Part shown: piece after piece, positions 55,985-64,000 of the stretch
Layout of the letters: the number at the start of each line of letters is the position of its first letter
How positions within the stretch are numbered: position 1 is the first letter of the stretch
DNA from: Desulfuromonadaceae bacterium
GTDB lineage: Bacteria > Desulfobacterota > Desulfuromonadia > Geobacterales > Pseudopelobacteraceae
Assembly: GCA_028683855.1 (NCBI GenBank)
Contig: JAQUHA010000004.1
Location: 83,058 to 147,057, forward strand
Direction of reading: 5' to 3'
DNA: 64,000 nucleotides
Program-made: the position numbers and the translations under genes
The notes under the pieces: generated by a model
What the model was told of the DNA's origin: nothing
Database searches by the model: none
What the model saw: only the letters and a program-made list of their open reading frames with translations

Positions 55985-57988
55985 TTAGAGATAATCACTC
56001 ATAAAGAGTAAGACCAGCGTAATGAGTATGTAGAGAACATACTGCTGCAAAATGCCGTTCTGCAGTCTCCTTATAGGGAGGAAGCGCTGATATAATCGTT
56101 CGAGCAGCGGCGTATAAATCAGCTCAAGCACCACCTCAGGAGCGTGATTATGAAAATCTGCAGATGGCGGGAACATACCTTTGGCAATATCTGGTTTGCT
56201 GATTTCCGGTTTCAGCAGGAATGCGAACAGCCCTGTCAGAATTTCAGCAAAAGAGGATGCGGTATACTGCATCCTTGCTGTCGGTCTCCGGTATCCACAC
56301 CCCCATGTTACTGAGTCGGAGCGTGATGATTTTAAAGTAGTGCGTCTGTACCATAGCGCCAGGAGAATAATCATAAGCATAAGAGCTGCAGCAACGAAAG
56401 AGAGTGTCGGTAATGGTACCAATGAAACCAGCCGGATACCGCTCTCCAGAGCTGAAGGGAATACTTCGCTGGATGCCCGCTGCAGCATATCGCCCAGTAG
56501 AGCCGGAGCGGATCCTATAATAAAGCAGATTGCCGCCAGCAGCCCCATTGGGAGCAGCATCTGCCAACCTGCTTCATGATGGGCGGTATGTTCTTCCGAA
56601 CGCGCTGTTCCAAGAAAAACTATGCCGTACACTTTGACAAAACAGGCTACCGCAAGCCCGCCAACCAACGCCAGCGCCGGAATAGCCAGGGCATCTGCTG
56701 CTGCCGCCACCCCACTCCCCTGAATACCGCGAAAAAGACCTATATAAATCATCAGTTCGCTTACAAAACCGTTCAGCGGCGGCAGACCGCAAATTGCAAC
56801 AGCACCGACCCCGAAGAAAAGGGCGGTATAAGGGAGAAAACGCGCTGCTCCACCCATAAGATCAATTCTGCGTGTTCCTGTAGCATGAACAACCGAACCT
56901 GCCCCCATAAAAAGTAAAGCCTTGAATGTCGCATGATTCAGAATATGCAGCAGTGCGCCGGCAGTGCCGAGCATGACTATAGCAGGTGAAGATGTCGAGC
57001 AGCCGATAAGGGCAACACCTAGACCCATAAAAATTATCCCTATGTTTTCAATGCTGTGATAAGCCAAAAGTCTTTTAAGGTCATGCTGGGCAATAGCGAA
57101 GAGAACAGCGGCAAGGGCGGAAACGGCACCCGCCAACAGAAGAATTATACCCCACCATAGCGGGAAACCGTGAAAGAATGAAAGTGTACGAACTATCCCG
57201 TAAACACCGACTTTCAGCATTACGCCAGACATTACTGCTGAAATATGACTCGGGGCATTAGCGTGTGCAGATGGCAGCCAGATATGGAGCGGCATTATGC
57301 CGGCTTTCATACCAAAACCAAAAAGAGAGACAAAGAAGAGTGACGTAGCCAGAGTTGAAGTTGCGTCAAGCGAACCTGCATCAGGAAACAGCCATGAACC
57401 GGCAGCCAGCGCAAGAAGAGGGAAGAGAGCAAAGAGGGCAAGAGTGCCAATGTGTGTAGTGATCATATAAAGCGTGGCGGCTGAATTAACCTCAGGCTTT
57501 TTATCCTCAGTCGCAACAAGAAAATATGCTGCCAATGCCATTATTTCCCAGAAAAAAAGAAAGGTAATTCCATCTCGAGCCAAAGTGACCGCACTCATGA
57601 AGCCGGACATCAACCCAAAGAAAAAAGTTATTTTGCAGACGGTTTCAGGGAATTTATCGGCATTCCAATAGGCTCTGCCATAAAGTGCGGCAGAGCCTGT
57701 TATTAGAAAAACCGGGAGCAAAAACCAGGCTGTAATCGGATCAACGCCTACTTCGCCACTTCCAAACGGAAGTGATAATGGAAGTTGGAAATGCTCTGTT
57801 TTACCGGAAATCAGTGCTAATAGGGCTCCCGACAGACCGGTTATTGAAGCTGAAAGCATTAGAACCGTAGATAACAGCTGTGCGCGGGAGGGGGGCAGCA
57901 GACGACATAACAGCATCGGTGTGCCGGAAAGTGAGGCAAGGAGTGTGGCGGCAAAAATAAGTGTACTTGGTGAAAAATCATCCGCCAT
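55985..57988 (-). CDS. Hydrogenase-4-like membrane subunit (HyfB-type antiporter), copy 1
   Basis: 667 aa, AAGGAGGT 8 nt before the ATG at 57988. Same fold and signature as the 53797 gene (GFGMKAGIMPLHIWLPSAHANAPSHISAVMSGVMLKVG; HDLKRLLAYHSIENIGII; end GCGYRRPTARMQYTASSFAEIL). First structural gene of the operon. About 190 bp separate it from the second HyfB copy, a gap that holds no gene. Confidence 0.87.
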   Translation of the reverse strand: MADDFSPSTLIFAATLLASLSGTPMLLCRLLPPSRAQLLSTVLMLSASITGLSGALLALISGKTEHFQLPLSLPFGSGEVGVDPITAWFLLPVFLITGSAALYGRAYWNADKFPETVCKITFFFGLMSGFMSAVTLARDGITFLFFWEIMALAAYFLVATEDKKPEVNSAATLYMITTHIGTLALFALFPLLALAAGSWLFPDAGSLDATSTLATSLFFVSLFGFGMKAGIMPLHIWLPSAHANAPSHISAVMSGVMLKVGVYGIVRTLSFFHGFPLWWGIILLLAGAVSALAAVLFAIAQHDLKRLLAYHSIENIGIIFMGLGVALIGCSTSSPAIVMLGTAGALLHILNHATFKALLFMGAGSVVHATGTRRIDLMGGAARFLPYTALFFGVGAVAICGLPPLNGFVSELMIYIGLFRGIQGSGVAAAADALAIPALALVGGLAVACFVKVYGIVFLGTARSEEHTAHHEAGWQMLLPMGLLAAICFIIGSAPALLGDMLQRASSEVFPSALESGIRLVSLVPLPTLSFVAAALMLMIILLALWYRRTTLKSSRSDSVTWGCGYRRPTARMQYTASSFAEILTGLFAFLLKPEISKPDIAKGMFPPSADFHNHAPEVVLELIYTPLLERLYQRFLPIRRLQNGILQQYVLYILITLVLLFMSDYL

Positions 57989-57994
57989 AAAACA

Positions 57995-58672
57995 CTACCT
58001 CCTTACGTTTGTCTCCTCCAGCCTGCGGATAGTCAGCATAATATCTGACTTTGCCCCTGGTATATGGAGCAGTTTCAGAAAACCGTCGTCGTGGAGCAGG
58101 AAAGCGAGTTTGGCAAGCAGATTGAGGTGGACCTTTACGTTGGGTGTAACCAGAGTAAAAAGTGTTGTGACAGGCTTGCCGTCAATTGCATTAAAATCTA
58201 TCGGATTTTTGAGAAAACAGAGGCTGATGGATGAATCAGATGTCTGCCCAAGAATTGGATTCCTGACGTGTGGTATGGCTATCCCGTTACCGAAGGCGGT
58301 AGAGCCGAGTGCTTCGCGTGCCAGCAGAGTCTGCAGCAGAAATTCAGGGTCAAGAGATGGTGGGAGTTTAAGCCTGTATACTACTTCGTGCAGGGCTGTT
58401 TCGGGGGTATTACCCGGCAGATCGTAAAAAATCCCTCCGTTTAGTAAGGCTTCTGAAACAAGCGGACGATCAGGATGTTCATCATTTATCGAAAAAATCT
58501 CCGGCGGGAGTGTAATATCATGCGTCGTAGCCCACTCAAGAAGATCAATACGATTGACTCTATAACGGTCATCCTGCTTGTGAGCCGGAAGACCTCTCTG
58601 CTTTATCCAGTTCAGCACTATTTTTTCGTCAACACCGGCAGCAGTAGCAAGATCAGAAATTTTAAGAAACAT
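57995..58672 (-). CDS. HTH - PTS EIIA(Ntr)-like regulatory protein
   Basis: 225 aa from the ATG at 58672, with GGAG 9 nt upstream (a TTG at 58687 is rejected). An excisionase/MerR-like helix-turn-helix (ISDLATAAGVDEKIVLNWIKQRGLPAHKQDDRYRVNRIDLLEWA) is followed by an EIIA type-2 domain with the phosphorylatable histidine in GNGIAIPHVRNP (near residue 134). EIIA(Ntr)-like proteins report phosphotransfer state; the HTH suggests DNA binding. It precedes the Ehr operon by 6 bp on the same strand, so it is probably its regulator or a co-regulated sensor. This pairing recurs next to hydrogenase-4-like operons in Geobacter-type genomes, by my recollection only. Confidence 0.8.
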   Translation of the reverse strand: MFLKISDLATAAGVDEKIVLNWIKQRGLPAHKQDDRYRVNRIDLLEWATTHDITLPPEIFSINDEHPDRPLVSEALLNGGIFYDLPGNTPETALHEVVYRLKLPPSLDPEFLLQTLLAREALGSTAFGNGIAIPHVRNPILGQTSDSSISLCFLKNPIDFNAIDGKPVTTLFTLVTPNVKVHLNLLAKLAFLLHDDGFLKLLHIPGAKSDIMLTIRRLEETNVRR

Positions 58673-59115
58673 CTTGATAAGCTCCAAACGGTTTATACAT
58701 CACATACAACACGAGAATAAATAACAAAGAACTAGGTTGAAACAATATGACAATAACCGATAAACGTCAATCGCATTCTATGCGGAGATTGTCACTATTT
58801 AACGGGCTTAGATAGAAGCCCTTACAAGCGAAGGAGTTATATCTCAAAAAATCTCCTCTTTAGTATGATACTTGAATTTCTGCCAAACACGTCTGTTTTA
58901 CACTAAGGAGATATATATAGCTGACTGCGGCAAAACAATATGGTAATAACGATCCAACCTTAGTCGGGCAGACCCTTGTTCACCTCCTGACAGTCTGTTC
59001 TTAAAACCTGATATCAGATGGATTCCGAAATGATGAAACGACCAAAGCCATTTCCTACTCGTTACCAGAAGAGGATCAGTGCGATAGAGCATGGGCATCT
59101 TACTCACTCCACCTC
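58673..59115. other. Divergent intergenic region without a gene
   Basis: 443 bp between the Ehr operon and the DMT transporter. Holds a 6-bp-stem hairpin GGGCTT/AAGCCC (58804-58821) without a U-run and an imperfect 20-bp direct repeat (58741-58761 and 58934-58953, AACAATATGxxAATAAC). Nothing else recognised. Confidence 0.5.
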
Positions 59116-60024
59116 ATGAATACACCTCTGCACCCCACTAATCTAAGAGTCTACTTTTCCCTTATTCTGACTACTATCTTCTGGGGTGGAAGCTTTCTAT
59201 TCACCAAAATCGGCGTCGCCACCATTCCTCCACAAATTTTTGTGTTCTCCAGATTTACAGTTGCCTCCGTAATAATGCTGATAGTTTTCGCGAGAAGAGT
59301 ACCAAAGATCGATACCGACATACTGTATCGCGGAGCGATAGTAGGAGTTGCACTTGGGTTATCCAATATAACATTTGTATTCGGAGTTCAGGGGACGAGC
59401 ATATCAAGAGCCAGTGTACTTAATAACCTGTTCGTACTCTTCATTCCATTGGTAACAAAAATTGTCTGGCGCGATAAAATAGGCGGGCTGAACATTTTCT
59501 GCATAGTTTTAGCGGCAACCGGAATCGCTTTTCTTTCTGCCAGCGGCGGCGGATTCAACCGTGGTGACATTTTTTCAACTTTCTGCGCTTTTATCATAGC
59601 CTGTCATATCATTTCAGTTTCAAAAGTTCTGAAAGATGATGATGTTTACCTGATATCGCTTGTGCAGTTCTCAACTGTAGCTCTTATCGCCGGTACTATA
59701 TCACTCATAATACCTCTCAAGCCTTTCACGCTTACAGGGGAAGGGGCACTTTCAGTTCTTTACTGCGCGCTCTTCCCCACGATATTCTGCTTCACACTCC
59801 AGAACATATATCAGCGCTATGTCACCCCTACAAGAGCCGGACTTATTTACACTCTTGATCCAGTATGGACTCTTATCGCAGGCTTTTTCATTCTGGGCGA
59901 ACGGCTCAATACGCGTGAATGGATAGGGTGCGGAATCATATTTCTGGCAGCCTTGATACCTCTTCTGTTTCGTTTGGGAAACGAGAAGGGGGAGGATGAC
60001 GACTCTGCAACCAAAGTGAAGTGA
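59116..60024 (+). CDS. DMT (EamA) family transporter
   Basis: 302 aa, ten predicted transmembrane helices in two EamA repeats (YFSLILTTIFWGGSFLFTK ... and FCLTLQNIYQRYVTPTRAGLIYTLDPVWTLIAGFFILGERL). Family exports or imports small metabolites across the inner membrane; the substrate cannot be told. No good ribosome site upstream of the ATG, so the start is only likely. Confidence 0.85.
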   Translation: MNTPLHPTNLRVYFSLILTTIFWGGSFLFTKIGVATIPPQIFVFSRFTVASVIMLIVFARRVPKIDTDILYRGAIVGVALGLSNITFVFGVQGTSISRASVLNNLFVLFIPLVTKIVWRDKIGGLNIFCIVLAATGIAFLSASGGGFNRGDIFSTFCAFIIACHIISVSKVLKDDDVYLISLVQFSTVALIAGTISLIIPLKPFTLTGEGALSVLYCALFPTIFCFTLQNIYQRYVTPTRAGLIYTLDPVWTLIAGFFILGERLNTREWIGCGIIFLAALIPLLFRLGNEKGEDDDSATKVK

Positions 60025-60138
60025 TTAATTCAGCAACCAGCGAAATAAAATATCTTGATTAACTAATTGAATAAGCAGAGAATGGAAGTGTGTATCATGA
60101 TTTAAACAGCCTACTGATTATGAAGGGAGGGCGGGTAA

Positions 60139-60456
60139 ATGGTAATGGCAGCCCTATCACCGGGAAGCATTCTGGCAACTCCGATTCAGGCTAATCCACA
60201 GGTTAGAGCCGATCTGCAGACTTCACAGCCTCAGGCATCTCAAGATGCGGAAAAAACAGCAAAGAGCACTCAGACTGATACAGTAACAATCTCTGCTCAA
60301 GCCATAAAGATGGCTGACGATAAAAACGCCAAAGCTGAAGAGGCGTCAAATAAAGCTGATGAGCAGGAATCTCTTCAGCTTGCAAGAGACAAAGCTGATA
60401 ACGAAAGAAGTGAAATTCAGAGAAACGCAGTTAAGGCGTATGCCTCGCCATTCTAA
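60139..60456 (+). CDS. Small Ala/Lys/Glu-rich protein of unknown function
   Basis: 105 aa, GGGAGGG upstream of the ATG at 60139. Low-complexity, hydrophilic: an N-terminal SPGSILATPIQANPQ, then QTDTVTISAQAIKMADDKNA and a charged helix. The DTVTISAQA motif recalls the 'VTISxxA' motif of flagellar anti-sigma and similar small Geobacter proteins, and the opposite-strand neighbour also has VDRVTISSPL. Function unknown. Ends before a shared convergent terminator. Confidence 0.6.
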   Translation: MVMAALSPGSILATPIQANPQVRADLQTSQPQASQDAEKTAKSTQTDTVTISAQAIKMADDKNAKAEEASNKADEQESLQLARDKADNERSEIQRNAVKAYASPF

Positions 60457-60504
60457 AAGCTTTTATCCCTTACTAAAAGAACTGTATATTTATATCCCTA
60501 AAAA

Positions 60505-60543
60505 CAGAGAGAGGAAACCGATCAAAATGGTTTCCTCTCTCTG
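60505..60543. terminator. Bidirectional terminator
   Basis: 15-bp perfect stem CAGAGAGAGGAAACC / GGTTTCCTCTCTCTG between two convergent genes, with a short loop and A/T-rich flanks. Confidence 0.8.
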
Positions 60544-60571
60544 TCTCTTTGAACCCACTCCAAAACAGGAG

Positions 60572-60982
60572 CTAAACCTTTGTGTCCACCGAAGCCTCGG
60601 CTTTGGAAGCGGCAAGTTTCATCTGCTGCATCAGCTCTGAAGGAACCTGATATATAAGGTTACTTGCCTTATCCTGATAACGAACTGTCAACTCCCCGTT
60701 CTGATCATAAACGAACTGCACGTCGGCAAATCCTGCAGCCGATTTTTCACTTTCATTTACCGTTTTTGTCTTTTCTTCCTTTGCGGCATCTGCCCTTGCC
60801 TGTTTCAGCGGAGAAGATATAGTGACCCTGTCAACAGGCGCTCCCGACTGTTCAGCAGAAGAGGTCAGAGCTGCATCAACAGATGGAGACAACTGTTTCT
60901 CATCCTTAGTAACAGGGATCGTTTTCGCATCAGAACTTAATCTTGGAGATTGCGAAATATCAACGACCATCTCTGGAGTCAC
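60572..60982 (-). CDS. Small protein with FlaG-like C-terminus
   Basis: 136 aa from a GTG at 60982 after AGAAGGGAG. The N-terminal two thirds is low-complexity; the last 40 residues (FADVQFVYDQNGELTVRYQDKASNLIYQVPSELMQQM) follow the FlaG pattern of a strand, 'N/K-x-E-L-x-V', then D-K-x-S-x-x-I-x-Q-x-P. It also has a VDRVTISSPL stretch like its convergent neighbour. FlaG proteins affect flagellar filament length; assignment is tentative since no flagellar genes are in the window. Confidence 0.5.
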   Translation of the reverse strand: MTPEMVVDISQSPRLSSDAKTIPVTKDEKQLSPSVDAALTSSAEQSGAPVDRVTISSPLKQARADAAKEEKTKTVNESEKSAAGFADVQFVYDQNGELTVRYQDKASNLIYQVPSELMQQMKLAASKAEASVDTKV

Positions 60983-61188
60983 AACAAACTCCCTTCTGGA
61001 ACCTGAAATTAACCAAAGCTACTTATGCGGTCAGTTTACCGCTCAAATATGTTTTTTACAAACTTATTTTATACCATGTGATGCTTTGACAGAGTTCTCC
61101 ACCTGGGTTATTGTGAGGCGAAGCGACTGCTTTTATACATTAAATATGGGCTAAAGGACTTCAACCAACATTATCGGAGATTACAGCC

Positions 61189-62160
61189 ATGGAAGCACCT
61201 GAAATTTTTATCCCAATCTCTCTGGAGAGCATAGAGCCGGTTATATTTCCGGACGTTGCCCTCTACATTAAAACAGGCTCTAATCACGTTCTGTATAAAA
61301 GTCATGGGCGTGACTTCAGCTATCATGACCATGAACGTCTCTCGAATAACGGAGTCGAGTTTGTTTTCGTTTCAAAAGACGATATGGATGTAATAACCAG
61401 TCACATGGAAGAGAGTGCAGAGCGACTTCTAAAGAGCGATATCCTTAACTCCAGGGCAAAAGGGAAAATGATTTACCAGACGTCCATAAACTTTGTAGAC
61501 GATATGTTCAGCAACCCTGATAAAACAACAGATTTAGAACGAACTAAACGGCTTATTGAAAACCTGATGCTCTATCTGTCTGAAAATCCGGATGCAATCG
61601 GATCGCTGGAAACAGTCATGTCACACAACTACCACACGTTTGTACACTCACTGCAGGTAACTTCGCTGACGTTGATGATGCACTCCGAAGCATATACACT
61701 CTCGCGAGACGAGATGCTGGACGTAGGTTCAGGAGCTATACTCCACGATTTCGGTAAAATATTTGTTCCACCCGAAATTCTTGGAAAAAACGGCAAACTT
61801 AATGACTCTGAAATTGAGATTCTGAAGCGTCACCCTGAAGACGGATATACTTTTCTTAAAAACAAGGGTGTACTCTCTCCGGTTTCATTAACGATAGTGC
61901 GACTACATCACGAACGCTGCAATGGAAGCGGATATCCTCTCGGACTGGAGTATAGAGATATTCCTAGAAGCGCCCAGATAACGGGTGTTGCTGACATTTA
62001 CTGCACTCTTACCACCGATAATCAGGGTAACAAAACTATTCCACCTCATATTGCTGTCCAGTTAATGCGCAATCAGATGAAAGAGCTGTTCGCCCCCAAC
62101 CTCCTGGATACTCTGGAGAAGCTTGTCTGTACAGAGGAAGTTCAGCAGTTCATTCTGTAG
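61189..62160 (+). CDS. HD-GYP domain phosphodiesterase
   Basis: 323 aa. N-terminal PilZ-like/DUF-type beta region (SLESIEPVIFPDVALYIKT...) of about 100 residues, then an HD-GYP domain: SHNYHTFVHSLQVTSL, GAILHDFGKIFVPPEIL (HD near residue 185), and HHERCNGSGYPLGL (GYP near residue 250). The metal-binding and GYP residues are intact, so it should cut cyclic di-GMP. Monocistronic; opposes the diguanylate cyclase at 46204-46917. Confidence 0.9.
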   Translation: MEAPEIFIPISLESIEPVIFPDVALYIKTGSNHVLYKSHGRDFSYHDHERLSNNGVEFVFVSKDDMDVITSHMEESAERLLKSDILNSRAKGKMIYQTSINFVDDMFSNPDKTTDLERTKRLIENLMLYLSENPDAIGSLETVMSHNYHTFVHSLQVTSLTLMMHSEAYTLSRDEMLDVGSGAILHDFGKIFVPPEILGKNGKLNDSEIEILKRHPEDGYTFLKNKGVLSPVSLTIVRLHHERCNGSGYPLGLEYRDIPRSAQITGVADIYCTLTTDNQGNKTIPPHIAVQLMRNQMKELFAPNLLDTLEKLVCTEEVQQFIL

Positions 62161-62193
62161 TTCATTGTCCTTAACAAGTAAACTGAGAACCGA

Positions 62194-62889
62194 ATGGAAT
62201 CACAGCCGATAATAGAAAAGATAAAAAAACTGCTTGCTCTTGCAAACTCCGGCAACGAACATGAAGCTGCTCTCGCTGCAAGCCATGCTCAGCGTCTGCT
62301 TTCAGAGCACAATCTTGCAATGACAGACATCGAATCATTTAATAAACCTGATAAAGCAGACAGGGTGGAAACTTCTGTATCGAAAAAACTGCCAAAATGG
62401 TTGAGACATCTAAGCTCAGGGATAAGCGCCGCTTTCGATTGTCAGGCTATTCATCACCCCGCAACCGGCAAAATGACTTTTATTGGTGTAGGTGCTGACG
62501 TCCAGATAGCAGTTTACACTTTTACATATCTTAACAGCACCGTAAGAAGACTTTGCGGGGGTTATATGAAGCTGAATACAGACCCAAACACTCCCGGTCG
62601 TCATCGGGAACTCATTCGGCAATCCTATTGTCTTGGAGCTGTATCCACAATAGTATTAAAGCTTAAAGAGCAGAAAGTGCAAACACCCGTAACCAAGGGC
62701 GCTATGGTATTGGTGAAAGAAGGGCTGATCAGACAGGCGATGAATGAAATAGGTAAAATACGAATTATGCATAACCGAAGAAGCTACATAAATTCTGAAG
62801 CATACGCAAAAGGTCAGTCAGATGGCAGAGAAGTGGGGGTAAATCATGCCATCAACGGCAAAAGGCGGAAACAAACTATTGCCCACTAA
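62194..62889 (+). CDS. DUF2786-domain protein
   Basis: 231 aa. N-terminal DUF2786 motif (IEKIKKLLALANSGNEHEAALAASHAQRLLSEHNLAMTDI), then a mixed region with FDCQAIHHPATGKMTFIGVGADVQIAVYTFTYL. The family is widespread in phages and proteobacteria, function unknown. It lies 34 bp after the HD-GYP gene on the same strand, and its C-terminus is Lys/Arg-rich, suggesting nucleic-acid contact. Confidence 0.82.
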   Translation: MESQPIIEKIKKLLALANSGNEHEAALAASHAQRLLSEHNLAMTDIESFNKPDKADRVETSVSKKLPKWLRHLSSGISAAFDCQAIHHPATGKMTFIGVGADVQIAVYTFTYLNSTVRRLCGGYMKLNTDPNTPGRHRELIRQSYCLGAVSTIVLKLKEQKVQTPVTKGAMVLVKEGLIRQAMNEIGKIRIMHNRRSYINSEAYAKGQSDGREVGVNHAINGKRRKQTIAH

Positions 62890-62953
62890 AAAAACGGTTC
62901 GGCAAAACCGATCTTGAAATAGTTTATAAAATAGGTTATACAATTTCCCCCAC

Positions 62954-63041
62954 GGAGAGGTGTCCGAGTGGTCGATGGTGCCTGACTCGAAATCAGGTGT
63001 ACGGCAACGTACCTAGGGTTCGAATCCCTACCTCTCCGCCA
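62954..63041 (+). tRNA. tRNA-Ser (CGA)
   Basis: GGAGAGGTGTCCGAGTGG start pairs with CCTCTCC near the end (7-bp acceptor stem), followed by G and an encoded CCA. Anticodon loop CTCGAAA gives CGA, and a long variable arm (GTGTACGGCAACGTAC) is typical of tRNA-Ser. T-loop GGTTCGAATCC is perfect. Confidence 0.95.
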
Positions 63042-63052
63042 ACAAAAGCAAT

Positions 63053-63082
63053 GGGTTACAGTCTTACGACTGTAGCCCTTTT
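63053..63082 (+). terminator. Terminator after tRNA-Ser
   Basis: 11-bp stem GGGTTACAGTC / GACTGTAGCCC (one G-U pair) and loop TTAC, followed by TTTT. Confidence 0.8.
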
Positions 63083-63365
63083 GCTTGTAAACGCGTTCAC
63101 GTATCCTCTCACGTATCTGTAGCGCGACTTTTGATTTGGCAGTGATTTACATTTGATTTGGCAGTGGAATTGTTCAAAAGAAGTGGGCTTTAAAGTGAGA
63201 TTTTATTCCGCTTTAATACCCACTTTTTTTTCTTAAAATCAGCCGCATTTTACGGCTGATTTTACGGATGGTTTAGCGATTATTTTATGCCCCGATTTTG
63301 CATGATTTTTAAGTTTTTGTGATCGTTAAACTTCACGGTGGGGTCGGTTATTATAATGCGGTGGT
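63083..63365. other. Non-coding gap with hairpins before the phage gene
   Basis: Contains a direct repeat TTGATTTGGCAGTG (two copies near 63130 and 63152), a hairpin ending in an eight-T run (63180-63231), and a perfect 11-bp hairpin AAAATCAGCCG / CGGCTGATTTT (63235-63263) with T/A flanks. Likely terminators for both sides. No gene seen. Confidence 0.6.
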
Positions 63366-64000
63366 TTATACAATCTCCTCAAGTTGGAAGGATGCGTTTG
63401 TAGCGTTATAAAAAGCACTTTCCAACGGCGATAACTCTGCGATTGAGCAGAGCATGGAGCGTTGGCGTTCCAGGCCGCTTGTTGCCTCGGGGTTCAGAAT
63501 AAAATAGAGTTCACCGTGGGTGCCTAACGTGCGTTGCATTTGCCATAAATGCGCCATGGCTTCATTGTCGGGCAGATTTTTAGCGCTGATCTGCAGGGTT
63601 TTCCGTTGCGGACGGATATCATAATATGCAGTCCCCCCCATTGTGCGGTGCATGGTTGTTTCGCTCGCAACCCCCTGTCTCATGCCATATACAGGGGATG
63701 TGGATAGTTCAAAGCCGCCCCCGCAGAAGAGACGCGCAATTTGTACATAACCGGCTGCAGTGGCAGCGGTATCGGTGATAGTAATGGTGATGGAAACGAG
63801 TGGTTGCATAATCAGCGGGGCAATAACGATATCAGGGTATTCCGGCTGCATTGATCCGGCAAAAGCGCTGCTGTACAGGAGGGGTTCGCCATCAGCATCT
63901 TCAACTATCAGCGCTGCATGACCGTACAGTTGATACGGAAGATTTAAGGTGCTGTCTGTCGTCCAGCCGTTTTCAGGGTGAGAAGGGTCATAGAGCAGCG
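63366..64000 (-). CDS. Phage tail-type protein, partial (continues past the window)
   Basis: At least 210 residues, still open at the window end; the ATG at 63851 is internal, because the same frame runs on upstream through LLYDPSHPENGWTTDSTLNLPYQLYGHAALIVEDA. The region around ITITITDTAATAAGYVQIARLFCGGGFEL and MGGTAYYDIRPQRKTLQISAKNLPDNEAMAHLWQMQ resembles the beta-rich 'distal tail/minor tail' proteins of proteobacterial prophages. Probably the first gene of a prophage next to tRNA-Ser. Homology is by pattern only. Confidence 0.55.
   Translation of the reverse strand, partial: LLYDPSHPENGWTTDSTLNLPYQLYGHAALIVEDADGEPLLYSSAFAGSMQPEYPDIVIAPLIMQPLVSITITITDTAATAAGYVQIARLFCGGGFELSTSPVYGMRQGVASETTMHRTMGGTAYYDIRPQRKTLQISAKNLPDNEAMAHLWQMQRTLGTHGELYFILNPEATSGLERQRSMLCSIAELSPLESAFYNATNASFQLEEIV

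Noticed and set aside
58898..59107. A 69-codon minus-strand frame in the gap upstream of the DMT transporter
   Set aside because: No motif and no convincing ribosome site; the region looks non-coding.

Overview
The window looks like a chromosomal segment of a Geobacter-like bacterium (Desulfuromonadia). This is inferred from gene content: giant secreted DUF1566/dockerin proteins, a hydrogenase-4-like (Ehr-type) membrane complex, HD-GYP and GGDEF proteins, and moderate GC. No rRNA or other species-level marker is present, so the genus is an inference.

Region 1 (1-45.9 kb) is a large accessory 'surface system', almost all on the minus strand. It holds five giant secreted proteins of about 1720-2520 aa (157-5580, 7679-13477, 21253-26550, 27090-34646, 35528-40684). 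Each has a signal peptide, Ig/He_PIG/HYDIN-type or chitobiase-C-type modules, a legumain-like C13 (clan CD) cysteine-peptidase domain with conserved DHG and CYSG motifs, and a C-terminal dockerin-like pair of Ca-loop repeats ending in NSFLGL. A sixth dockerin protein is a beta-propeller (16763-19240). Three proteins carry recognisable or likely cohesin domains: a scaffoldin-like cohesin+dockerin protein (42477-44525), the lipoprotein after it (44561-45805), and a lipoprotein translationally coupled to the propeller gene (16239-16763). The picture is a cohesin-dockerin network that docks protease-bearing giants to lipoprotein anchors in a bacterium not known for cellulosomes.

Inside this region lies a diversity-generating retroelement (DGR) in the canonical order VR - avd - TR - RT (minus strand, 16155 down to 14302). 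The 142-bp template repeat (15194-15335) matches two variable repeats. One is at the C-terminus of a small DUF1566 protein (VR2). The other is in the N-terminal DUF1566 (C-type-lectin-like) domain of a giant C13/dockerin protein (VR1). Substitutions fall almost only at template adenines. The local avd is cut to 29 codons. The local reverse transcriptase has lost its catalytic palm by an in-frame deletion and has a 5-bp duplication frameshift. A HEPN/MNT pair is coupled to the RT stop. Two more DUF1566 proteins (VR3, VR4) share a different scaffold and suggest a second template elsewhere. A palindromic intergenic repeat (ends TGTCTGAAC/GTTCAGACA) borders cargo genes (dinD, GxxExxY, HEPN/MNT) and has even contributed codons to two signal peptides. 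hipBA sits between two dockerin relics.

Region 2 (45.9-58.7 kb) is more housekeeping-like: a small helical protein, a diguanylate cyclase, a long-form GAPDH, and an eight-gene minus-strand operon for a hydrogenase-4-like complex whose large subunit lacks the NiFe-binding cysteines, led by a HTH-EIIA regulator.

Region 3 (58.7-64 kb) has a DMT transporter, two small proteins (one FlaG-like) facing a shared terminator, an HD-GYP protein, a DUF2786 protein, tRNA-Ser(CGA), and the edge of a probable prophage.
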